Shown: positions 36,611 to 45,719 of the stretch, piece after piece
Position numbering within the stretch: position 1 is the stretch's first letter
Layout: each line of letters starts with the position of its first letter
Assembly (NCBI GenBank): GCA_027924585.1
Contig: BSBM01000904.1
Location: forward strand, 16,389,501 to 16,453,500
DNA from: Larix kaempferi
Taxonomy: Eukaryota; Streptophyta; Pinopsida; Pinales; Pinaceae
Length of the DNA: 64,000 bases
Direction: 5' to 3'
Position numbers and translations under genes: made by a program
Notes under the pieces: model-generated
Told to the model about the DNA's origin: nothing
Seen by the model: only the letters and a program-made list of their open reading frames with translations
The model's database searches: none

Positions 36611-38528
36611 TCAAAGCTTGTGAGCAATTGGACGTTTATTAAGCACAATGTGTTCACTTTCATCAGGAGTATCAACAGGGGACAACGATGGAGAAACCTC
36701 TTCTAACATAACAAGAAGCACCTTCAAGCGAGCATTTGAATTAAAATTCTCTATCTTTACTGATAAGGTTAGAAGGTATTGTCGAGCACAAACATGTTGA
36801 ATAATTTCCAAGAGAGACGTTGGATCATTTGATAGAAGACAAAAATCTTTTGCAGAGACCCCATGAGTTGTTGCGCAGCATCATCAAAAGCTATGATACA
36901 ATATAGTTGTCCAGTAGCATCCGTGATGTCAAGTTTGAGTATGTATCGGTAAGCACACTCTGTAAACTCCCCATCACATTTTGCACAATGCCAAACATTG
37001 CCAACTTTGTGGGAAAAAATTTTCATGCATTGTATTCCATTGACAAATAGAGGGCATGCAAGGAAATGAAAGTCATTGATGTTAATATGGGTGATTGTAG
37101 CAATAATTGAATACCAAGTTGCCTTCTTAGAGGGTTGGAGAGATTGTAGCACAGAGATGGAAATGCGTTTACAGGAGGTAGAAGAAGACGAGTTGGATTT
37201 TCTGCTCAAAGATGGGGAGGTTGAACGGAATCCATTGTCAGCAAACCATGCTTGGAGAACTTCAGCTTCCTCAATATCTGGGTTTATAATGAGGTTGGTG
37301 TTTGAAATGGTTCCAATGGTTTTTCCATTGAATTCTGTAACACGCCCACCTTTTATTGCAAGGATAGAGGGAGTAGCTAAACCTCAAAGGTTTCCAACTT
37401 GGGCACCCTCAATTGTGCAATGCTCCCCCCAAAGTGTTATATCTATGCTATAACTGGACATGTCCCTCAACCCAACTGTTCGGCGAATGGTTTCAGAGCC
37501 ATCCCTTTTGCGTATAGTTGATGCAGGGGAAATAGAAATGACAATTCTGAGAAGGTCAACCATGGAATTGAGCGGTGTAGTTTTGATGTCATGGATAGAT
37601 TTAAAGTTGAAGCAATGAAAAGGAATAAGTGGGCACTCTTCCAAGCATCATTGAATTGTTGAGGAGGAGTTAAGGAAAATCTCGAAAGCACTTTTCAAAT
37701 GGTTGTATTTTGGATTAACTGGTTTGATTGTGCCATTTGAGACTATGTAGACTATGCCAACTTGTATTTGGTCATATAATGAGGTAGCTAGTTCATTGAA
37801 CGCAGAGATATGAATCTCATCTTCGGTAGCACTAACAAGGTCAAACCCAAAGAGTTGACCAGGACCTTTTTGGTTGGTGTAGGTGTTGATACTTGTCTTT
37901 GCAGTAACTCATCCTTGAATAGTCCAAGTTTTGTTGGAAGGGTTGAGCAATGTGAATTGAAGAGTAGGTGCAACAAGGTTTGGCGTTGGAGAAGGTATTG
38001 CAAGTGAAGGGTTTTCGGAGTCAAGGGCGTTGTTTTCTAAAATAGATGAACTGTTGTGGGCTGTAAAGCTAGGTGTGAGGTTGAAAGGGGATGGGTCTCC
38101 AATAATTGTTTTTTCTAAGGTGACAATTTCGAAGGTGCCCAATGCGATAGTCCTGGCAAGAAGAGTGAACATAAGTAAGTATAAGTAAAAAACATGTTAC
38201 AATTATGAGGAGTGAAAACTAAAATAAGTGAAAAGGAAGATGCGGAAAGCAAATCGTATGTTGCATCATGTATAGTGTTGCATGTACACTTGTTGACTTT
38301 GATGATTGAACATTTTTGGAGTTGGTGGTTTTCCACAGTGCTATTGTAGCTAGTTGGAAGCAATGTGTCGTGCTTATGAATTCCATCAGAGATAGAGATT
38401 CGAAAGTGGGCAGTTGTTGAGTTAAGAGAGCTTATTCGATCAAGAGAAACAACGTGTACAAGTGGGCATAGGTCAACAGCACCATTCATCAAAAGTGAGA
38501 TGACGTTTTCGGTCAATAGAGTGTCCAT
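36611..38528 (-). pseudogene. RPA1-like (RPA70) single-strand DNA-binding protein of the Helitron, broken
   Basis: Four RPA70 parts appear in order. The N-terminal domain (38528-38300) has NGAVDLCPLVHVVSLDRI. OB-fold A has WTIQG, VTAK and QVGIVYIVSNGTIKP (37920-37700). OB-fold B has VDLLRIVISISPASTIRKRD and NPDIEEAEVLQAWF. OB-fold C has the zinc finger ACPLFVNGIQC...WHCAKCDGEFTECAYRYIL. RPA coats single-stranded DNA; plant Helitrons commonly carry such a gene, presumably to help rolling-circle transposition. An intron acceptor (TTGCCAG) is visible near 38157. Stops at 37909 (TGA for Arg), 37649 and 37384, and a frameshift near 36865, make it a pseudogene. It lies upstream of RepHel on the same strand. 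Confidence 0.85.
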
Positions 38529-38689
38529 AGCGTGGTACTGCGAATAGTTGGACTACAAAAGTAAGATGGAGAAAAGGTGCGATATTGATACAAAAGATCA
38601 TTTGATATTTCATGCAATACATAGCAATATTTGTGGAAAGAATACAGAAATGAAGGGCTTGAAATTGGTTTCAATTTTGGGATTATTTT
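38529..38689. other. Upstream flank of RPA-like gene
   Basis: Short AT-rich stretch before the repeat array; a promoter for the RPA-like gene would lie here or in the array. Confidence 0.3.
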
Positions 38690-40450
38690 CATAGAATGGC
38701 AACTTTTATAGGAGACAAAAACTGTTGCGGTGCAAATTATCTGACTAAGTTAGTAGGAAACATATATTGGTAAACACAAGGAAATGAATATATACTCGTG
38801 AAGTGACCCTTTGTCTGAAACCAGTAAATAAATGACAATCCATTGGCAGAAACGAACTCTAGTTTCCAACAAAAACAACAAAAAAGATAGTAGAAACAGA
38901 GTGTAGTTTTCAACAACAACAAAAAACAGTATAATTTTAGATAAATTGGCTCTTAGAACCTTGTTTTTAAATATTAAACAGAAACAGTGACAACAAGATA
39001 GCATTGTGCATATACTAGATGCCTAATATAAAGATTATTTTTCTGCAAGGGCGACTTTTCTAGGAGACAAAGACAGCAAAAACAGACTTTTGGTTTTCAA
39101 CAAACAAAAAAGCAAAAAAGGCAGCATAATTTTAGGTAAATTTGTTGTTAGAACCTTGTTTTTAAATATGGAATAGGAACATTGACAACAAGATAGCATT
39201 GTGCATATACCACATGCTTAATATAAAGATTATTTTTCTGGAAGGGAAACTTTTCTAGGAGACAAAGACTATAGCAGTGCAAATTATCTGCCAAAGTTAG
39301 TAGTAAATAGGAATAAATAAATGACAATGCATTGACAGAAACAGATTCTAGTTTCCAACAAAAAACACAAAAAAAGACAGCAAAAACAAAGTGTAGTTTT
39401 CAACAACAAAAAAGACAACACAATGTTAGTTAATTTGTTGTTAGAACCTTGTTTTTAAATATTAAACAGAAACAATGACAAAAAGATTACTTTTTCTGCA
39501 AGGGTAAATTTTCTAGGAGACAAAGATTGTTGCAGTGCAAATTATTTGCCAAAGTTAGTAGGAATCATATATTGGTAATAACAAGGAAATGAATATATAC
39601 CAGTCAAGTAACCTTTCATCTGAAAACAGTAAATAAATCAGGTACATGATCAAATACAAGTTACAGCAAAAAAACAGAAGCTACTTTCCAACAAAAAACA
39701 GCAAAAAAGGGAACATAGTTCTAGGTAAATTTCCTCTAAGAACCTTGAACATACCAAATGACTAAATTAAAGATTACTTTTCTGGAAGGGAAAATAAATG
39801 ACAGTGCATTGACAGAAACAGAGTCTAGTTTCCAACAAAAAACACAAAAAAAGACAGCAGAAATAGAGTGCAGTTTTCAACTGAGAAAAAAAAAAGTCAG
39901 CACAATTTTAGTTAATTTGCTATTAGAACCTTGTTTTTAAATATTAAACAAAAACAGTGACAAAAAGATTACTTTTTCTACAAGGGCAACTTTTCTAGGA
40001 GACAAAGATTGTTGCAATGCAAATTATTTGCCAAAGTTAGTAGGAATCATATATTGGAAATAACAAGGAAATGAATATATACCAGTCAAGTAACCTTTCA
40101 TCTGAAAACAGTAAATAAATCACGTACATGATCAAATACAAGTTACAGCAAAAAAACAGAAACTACTTTCCAACAAAAAACAGCAAAAAAGGGAACATAA
40201 TTCTGGGTAAATTTACTCTGAGAACCTTGAACATACCAAATGACTAAATTAAAGATTACTTTTCTAGAAGGGCAATTTTTCTAGGAGACAAAAAAATGAA
40301 TATATACCAGTCAAGTAACCTTTCATCTGAAACCAGTAAATAATTGACATAAACAGACTCTAGTTTTCAAGAAAAAACATCAAAAAAGACAGCAGAATCT
40401 TGTTTGAATATATTAAACAGAAACAGGATTTAGAACAGCATAATTATAGC
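38690..40450 (-). repeat. Helitron 5' tandem repeat region
   Basis: At least six blocks contain 'ctaggagacaaag' followed by 'gtgcaaattat.tgcc.aagttagtag' (near 38708, 39055, 39250, 39507, 39990 and 40278). Interspersed are 'ccaacaaaaaacagcaaaaaa', 'agaaccttgtttttaaatatt' and 'gaatatataccagtcaagtaacc'. Units are of unequal length, roughly 200-500 bases, with deletions. No coding signal. It occupies the Helitron 5' subterminal region. Confidence 0.7.
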
Positions 40451-40932
40451 AGGGGAAATGAGTTTTGGTTTGAGAGAACCTTTTTTTTAATAGAAAACAA
40501 GAATCTTTCGATCCTTAACAAGGTTGTTGGTCTCTAAAAGAGCAACAAATTGAAGACGATTCGAATGCTGAGAAAAAAACTGGGATTATGTCACAATAAC
40601 AGTATCGAAGAACAAAAGAATGAGAGAGGATTTACCCATCGAATTTTATAAATGATCAAGAGTAAAGGCGGTGCATTGGTGTTTGAGCACATTTAACCAT
40701 TGTTGCATTGAAATGTGTTCTCATATCTCCACAACATCGAATATCCAACAGGTCCAATCCGTCAAATCCAGATATACGCCCATAACCAGAGATCTGTACT
40801 ACTGAAGCAAAGTTCATAACTCTGTGATGGATTAAACGCAAAGAAATCAATGTTCACGTGGGTAACCTTATAGAAGGTTGTTCAATGTCCAATCTGTCAT
40901 TGAATGCTCAAATTTCTAATCAAAAGTATAGA
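40451..40932 (-). other. Helitron 5' terminal segment
   Basis: Unique sequence between the repeats and the proposed 5' end TCTATACT at 40932. A 64-residue - strand ORF at 40656-40850 (MISLRLIHHRVMNFAS) is not recognised and may be chance. Confidence 0.4.
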
Positions 40933-40984
40933 TCTCGCAAGCTTTTTCCATGCAGAGCTAGACCGCCTGTTTAGATTGTATCAA

Positions 40985-41931
40985 CCCAAATGCTGGCGAG
41001 TTTGGTCGAAATTCGAGTTGGTCGAGCCTTAAAAAATTGGTCACTTCTTAACTATTTCGTCGAAATGATGAAAACTTTGTAACATATGGTCGTAAGTCAA
41101 AATGGTCGGGTCACTTTTGTTATAAAAAAATATGGTCGATAATCGAGTTGGTCGAGCCTTTAAAAATTGGTCAACTCTTAACTGTGTCGGATAACTTTAG
41201 TTTTAAAAAAATATGGTTGATAGTCGAGTTGGTCGAGCCTTTAAAAATTGGTCGACTTTTAACTGTGTGGTGCAATTGGTGGACACGGGTTGTAAGTCAA
41301 AATGGTCCGCTTACTTTAGTTTTAAAAAAAATATGGTTGATACTGGAGTTGGTCAGGCCTTTTAAAATTGGTCGACTGTTAACTGTGTAATTTTGTTTTC
41401 GATAATATTTGTAAGATATGGTCGGGAGTCAAAATTGTCGGGTCACTTTAGTTTAAAAAAAATATGGTCGATAGTCGAGTTGGTCGAGCCTTTAAAGATT
41501 TGTTGACTTTGAACTATGTGGTGGAATTGATGGACACGGGTCGGGAGTCAAAATGGTCGGGTAACTTTAGTTTTTAAAACAATATGGTCGATAGTCGAGT
41601 TGGTCAAGCCTTTAAAAATTGGTCACTGTGAAGTTCTCACTGTGTAAACATGATCGACATATGAAACAGTTGATATGAATTTGTAATTTTGTTTCCGATA
41701 ATATTTGTAAGATATGATCGGGAATCAAAATGGTCAGGTCACTTTAGTTAGAAAAATATGGTCGATAGTCGAGTTGGTACAGTTGATATGAATTTGTAAT
41801 TTTGTTTTCAATAATATTTGTAAGATATGGTCGGGAGTCAAAATGGTCAAGTCACTTTAGTTATAAAAAAATATGATCGATAATGGAGTTGGTCGACTCT
41901 TAACTGTGTGGTCAAATTAATGGACACTTCG
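40985..41931 (-). repeat. GTCG-rich repeat array, right part
   Basis: About eight imperfect units, 90-170 bases apart (near 41023, 41135, 41224, 41345, 41475, 41595, 41768 and 41884). Each is built from GAGTTGGTCGAGCCTTTAAA, TTGGTCGACTCTTAACTGTG, AGTCAAAATGGTCGGGTC and an A-rich run. Some units are truncated. The same unit occurs at 30690-31051 on the other side of the Helitron. Confidence 0.75.
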
Positions 41932-42286
41932 TTTTAGTCGGCGTGAAGTCTGCAAATCGGTGCGACACGGACGGGGGTTTGCGTGAAAGGAGAAAAGTAA
42001 TGCAAATAATGCAAATAAGATCGGTGTGATCTGGTCGGCGTGCGTGAAAGCGGAAAAACACGCGGCAGGATTCCATTGGATTTATAGATGAGGAATCTAT
42101 CCGAGGATTTTTAGTCGGCGTGAAGTCTGCAAATCGCTGCAACACGGACGGGGGTTTGCATGAAAGGGGCAAAGTAATGCAAATAATTTCAACGACACGG
42201 TCGGCGTGATTTGGTCGGTGTGCGCGAAAGCGGCAAAACACGCGGTAGAATTCCATTGGATTTATAAACGAGGAATTTTTCCGAGG
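41932..42286 (-). repeat. Two direct copies of a 177-base promoter-like unit at the element's 5' end
   Basis: TTTTAGTCGGCGTGAAGTC starts at 41932 and again at 42109. Each copy continues through GACGGGGGTTTG, GCAAATAAT and CACGCGG and ends near TCCGAGG. On the - strand each has CTATAAATCC or TTATAAATCC, a TATA-like box about 150 bases before its GCCGACTAAAA. As all genes of the element read on the - strand from this end, the pair may be tandem promoters. Confidence 0.55.
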
Positions 42287-42320
42287 TGGAAGGTCACGCT
42301 TCTTGTTGCCTACAACGTAA

Positions 42321-42531
42321 TTATAGTAGTTAGCTATTAATGTGAAGGGACATAATCCTTCATTATGAACGCTCAAACCATATTAAAGGCGAACTATGTT
42401 GTAATATCATATCATCTTTTATCTATTCAATTATCAATATATATATTTTCCCTATTAATGGCTTATCTAATATTCCAGGTGTTCTGGTAATATTGATTTG
42501 TGTGAACGAATAAATATTCGCTCTTCATTCA
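42321..42531 (+). repeat. 5' LTR of the small LTR element, remaining part
   Basis: TTATAGTAGTTAGCTATTAA onward matches 45396-45600 with a few substitutions, ending GAATAAATATTCGCTCTTCA. The last bases differ from the 3' LTR, so the exact end is 42527-42531. Confidence 0.8.
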
Positions 42532-42533
42532 TT

Positions 42534-42545
42534 TGGTATCAGAGC
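42534..42545 (+). other. Primer-binding site of the small LTR element
   Basis: TGGTATCAGAGC, complementary to the initiator Met-tRNA site of plant Copia elements, placed a few bases after the LTR. Confidence 0.8.
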
Positions 42546-42639
42546 CTCGTTGGCTAGATTCTGGCCTTTGGTCATCTTATTGGCTTTTAGCCATTATTTC
42601 AGGTTTTCCCTAAATTAGGTCTTTGACCATAAAATTTCC

Positions 42640-43810
42640 AACATCTTCCATCTCTCCTCTTTCGCTGCTCCATTCTCATCTTCCCCACACATTTCATCCC
42701 CCACCTCCCTCTCTACTACATCGTTCTCCACACACATCCTCCCACCTTCTCTACACATGTTCGCTTCCCTAATTCCTTTTGCGCCCACACACTACCTAGC
42801 TACTCGAACCCCAAGACCACTTCTCCTCCCACGCTTCCTCCATTCGTGACTTCTGCACATAACCCCTGCCCACACACAATCCATGCCCCACACCCACCCC
42901 AACTTCCCCTTTTTAATGCTCTGCAGCTCGATGCTTAGCTTTCGCCCTTCTCCCCATGCTTTCCTCTCATATCCCCACCCACTCTTGCTCTCACGCTCCC
43001 CCTCTTTGCACCTGCGCTATCCCTCCACACTCAGTGCACCTTCCTGTCCACCTCTACACACGCCTACGTGCGCTCTCGCTCGCTCCACTATCCAGCTACC
43101 CCGCCCTTCTTGCCCTTCCACCCACCTCTCCCTCCTCTCCGACCTCCGTCTTCCCTCCTCTTCCGCCACCTCCATGTCGTCTCCTCCCTGCCAACCCTCG
43201 ACCCTCCTTCCTCCTGAACATCCCCCCTCCACTTCTCCTTCCCCCCAACAGCTCCCCCGTCCCGCCTTCCACAACCTCCTGCACAATTTGCATCCCCACC
43301 TGCTGCTCCAGCTCCCGCACACTCCGCTGCCTCCCCTACCTGCCGACCCCCATTGCTGCACTTTGACTCCTCCCCTCCACGCGTGCCCTACCTCTCTGCC
43401 CTCTCCACCTTCCCCTGCAGCTTCCACTCCACCTACACTCCACACCGTCACCTCCAACTCCTCCGTCGCACCTCTCCCACACCCTCCTTCTCTCCCTGCC
43501 GTGTTTTCCTCCTAACCTACCTCCTCATCCCACATCCCTCCTCCATGCATTGCATCTGCACCTCCTTCCCGCTCGCGCATCCCTCCGCATACCCACACTC
43601 CACCTCCACCTACTCCATATGCCCTCCCTCCAGCCTCCATCGTTGCCCTACCCTCTACACCACCGCCACCACTCCACGCTACTCTCCCTCCACCACCACG
43701 CCGGCAACCTCCCACGCCTACACCTCTACCACCACTCCATCTCCCCTTTGTACGCCCTCCCTCTGCGTCCGCCCGCCATCTCCTCTTCCTCCACCATTCC
43801 GCCGCCAACA
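42640..43810 (+). repeat. 1.2-kb pyrimidine-rich (C/T) tract
   Basis: Almost pure C and T with scattered A and very few G on the + strand (tcccacc, ctcctcc, ccaccac words). Long ORFs exist on both strands in several frames, but they only reflect low complexity (Ser/Pro/Leu/His on +, Gly/Glu/Arg on -). It lies between the primer site and the coiled-coil ORF, where a leader or packaging region would be. Confidence 0.75.
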
Positions 43811-44237
43811 CACAATCTCCTCAAACCTAAAAATCCAAAAAAAACATATAATAAAATTATTATAATAGTTTAAATAATTGGATTTAAAAATAAATAAACA
43901 TAATAATAATAATCATATTTTATTATTATTATACTAGGTCATATTTCAAAACAAAACATTAATAATATTATTATTATGAAATTTTAATAATAATTATTAC
44001 TATTTGACAATTATTAATTACAAAAAGGAAAAAAAAAATTACTTGTTTTTGGAAGAAAAAAAAAGGAGCAAAAATAAAAGTAAAAAACGAGTCAAAATAA
44101 AAAAAATTATTATTATTATTATTATTATTGGAAAAAAATGGTTATTTAACCTAATACAAACCGAACAAAATCGAAGAAAATTGAAGAAGACCATCTATAG
44201 TCCAGACGACCATCTAGTGTCGAAGAAATCAGAGATC
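43811..44237 (+). other. AT-rich spacer with TTA/TAT microsatellite
   Basis: Dominated by TAA/TTA repeats, including (TTA) about 8 times at 44107-44129. The ORF track through it gives an Ile run from the microsatellite, so I do not treat it as part of the protein. Confidence 0.6.
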
Positions 44238-45256
44238 ATGGAATCTAGTTTGTGACTACAAATAGAGAAATTAGAAGCCAAGTTAAAGCGCTATCAAAAA
44301 GACAATGAAGAATTACGAGACATTAATACAAAATCAGAAGTAATGATTGAACTAAATAATAAACAAGAACGGTTCAATGAACAAAAAATATCCAACCAAG
44401 AAAATCATATAGAACAATTATGTGCGCAAATCAAGGAATTAAAAGACGAGAGTGATTTCAATCATAGATTAAAAAATCAAGATATAAAAAAAGAAATAGA
44501 CAATTACAAAGCAGAAGTAATACGCTTAAACAAAGTCGTTAATGACAAGGACGAAGAACTGAAACAGATACAAAAGAAATTTGAGGATCAAGAATCAGAG
44601 GATGACCAGTGCCGACAAAAGATAAAAGTTCTTCAACAACAAAATGACGACTCAAAAAAAAGATACAAGTTGGAGATCGCAAAAAGTAATAAAACACTAT
44701 CCAACAATTCCGAAGAAATTTTCAGATTAAGAAATCATAACAAGACACTAATCACAAAAATTAATAAGTTGAAAAATAGTCGGAAGACATTGAAGGAAAA
44801 CTTCTAGACAAGCAGAAAGAAAACAACTGCATCAGAAGTCATAACGAAGATCTTAAGGAACAACTTAAGAAGTCTGAAGATGACAGAAAATCGCAAGTAG
44901 AAGCGATTAAGAAGTTTCAAAATGATAACATGCAGTTGGAAAACAAGTTGGAAAAGATACAAAACAAAGCCTTAAAACCTCAAGAGACGAAAATACAACT
45001 TCCAGCTCAAATCAACGCTCAAAAGACAACATTCATAAAAGAAAATGGCATTATGAAAATTCCCTATCGACACCCCAACCATAAAAACCAATATTCTAAA
45101 AAGTGGGAAATGTCGAAAGATAATGGTACTAATGTGATCAAAGCTCCTAACGACAGATCAATAGGTAATCCCTGCAGTCAACAACAAATCAATTTGGGTT
45201 GGATTGACCCATCCACATATCGGAAGTTATGCTCTACACTTAGCAGTTCGTATTGA
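44238..45256 (+). pseudogene. coiled-coil ORF of the small LTR element
   Basis: MESSL at 44238 is followed by an in-frame TGA (44253). The same frame then encodes LQIEKLEAKLKRYQKDNEEL and a long Lys/Glu/Asn/Gln-rich heptad pattern through 44807. Near 44790 the frame shifts and the coiled coil continues (LLDKQKENNC, EQLKKSEDDRKSQVE) to about 44990. A different C-terminal tail with NLGWIDPSTYRKL ends at TGA 45254. Total about 340 residues. No zinc knuckle or enzyme motif. It could be a captured host coiled-coil sequence or a derived gag; I cannot tell. One nonsense codon and one shift make it a pseudogene. Confidence 0.6.
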
Positions 45257-45342
45257 CATGTTTCGTCAGCCACAACATCGCAAAGAACAATGCGACAAAA
45301 TTATAAGGCTTTGAGAACAAAGCCTTTCTAAGAGAGTGGCAA

Positions 45343-45600
45343 TGCTACAAACATAAATAGGATAATAATTAAATAAAATAATAATTGTTAAATTATTATA
45401 GTAGTTAACTATTAATGTGAAGGGACATAACCCTTCATTATGAACGCTCAAGCCATGTTAAAGGCGAGCTATGTTGTAATATCATATCATCTTTTATCTA
45501 TTCAATTATCAATATATATATTTGCCATATTAATGGCTTATCTAATATTCCAGATGTTCTGGTAATATTGATTTGTGTGAACGAATAAATATTCGCTTCA
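45343..45600 (+). repeat. 3' LTR of the small LTR element
   Basis: TGCTACAAACATAAATAGG to ATTCGCTTCA. Its first 53 bases match 23801-23853 and the rest matches 42321-42531. It is the intact reference that shows where the 5' LTR was interrupted. Confidence 0.8.
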
Positions 45601-45719
45601 AGATGTAACTTGCAGTCAACTTTCATGAAACATAGCATAGAGGATGAGATACTCATAAAAATAGAGTTTAATTGTTTGATACAAATAGAACATCCATTAT
45701 AAGGATTAGATTTTTAGTG

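Larger units (their letters stand above)
31052..40932 (-). mobile_element. Helitron with RPA1-like and Rep-helicase genes, 9.9 kb
   Basis: The - strand 5' end reads TCTATACTTTTG at 40932, preceded by A. TCTATACT is close to the start known for plant Helitrons. The - strand 3' end reads a CCACT-CTT-AGTGG hairpin (31071-31059), ATT, then CTAA at 31055-31052, followed by T. That is a CTRR end with host A and T on either side, as expected for insertion between A and T without duplication. Both genes point 5' to 3' within these borders. The flanks on both sides are the same GTCG array. The hairpin lies nearer the end than the usual 10-12 bases, so the 3' border is likely but not certain. Confidence 0.6.
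23854..42320 (-). mobile_element. 18.5-kb insertion: GTCG-repeat element with ORF A and ORF B, itself holding a Helitron
   Basis: Borders come from comparing the split 5' LTR with the intact 3' LTR. The 53 bases before 23854 plus the bases from 42321 rebuild the LTR with nothing lost, so no target duplication is needed, and the junction lies between A and T. The left end begins CTAG followed by a palindrome TTTGCCTC/GAGGTGCAAA. On the - strand this reads as a hairpin then CTAG, which fits a Helitron 3' end (CTRR). The right end does not begin TC on the - strand, so the class is open. Removing the inner Helitron (31052-40932) leaves about 8.6 kb with all genes on the - strand. Confidence 0.6.
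23801..45600 (+). mobile_element. small LTR retrotransposon with coiled-coil ORF, split by an 18.5-kb insertion
   Basis: The 3' LTR (45343-45600) is intact. The 5' LTR is in two parts: 23801-23853 matches the first 53 bases of the 3' LTR, and 42321-42531 matches the rest, followed by a Copia-type primer site TGGTATCAGAGC at 42534. Without the insertion the element would be about 3.3 kb, with a pyrimidine-rich leader, an AT-rich spacer and a coiled-coil ORF. It has no protease, RT or integrase, so it is of the non-autonomous large-LTR-derivative kind. Flanks at 23680 and 45605 are related to each other. The exact target duplication is unclear (AGATG spans the left border and follows the right one). 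Confidence 0.75.

Noticed and set aside
40985-41931. Regular repeats resembling a CRISPR-like array
   Set aside because: Units are imperfect, of variable spacing and without unique spacers; plant nuclear context. It is a transposon-related tandem array.
42883-43865. Long ORFs on both strands rich in Pro, Ser, His or Gly, Arg
   Set aside because: They come from the pyrimidine tract: all frames are open because stops need A and G. Composition-only effect.
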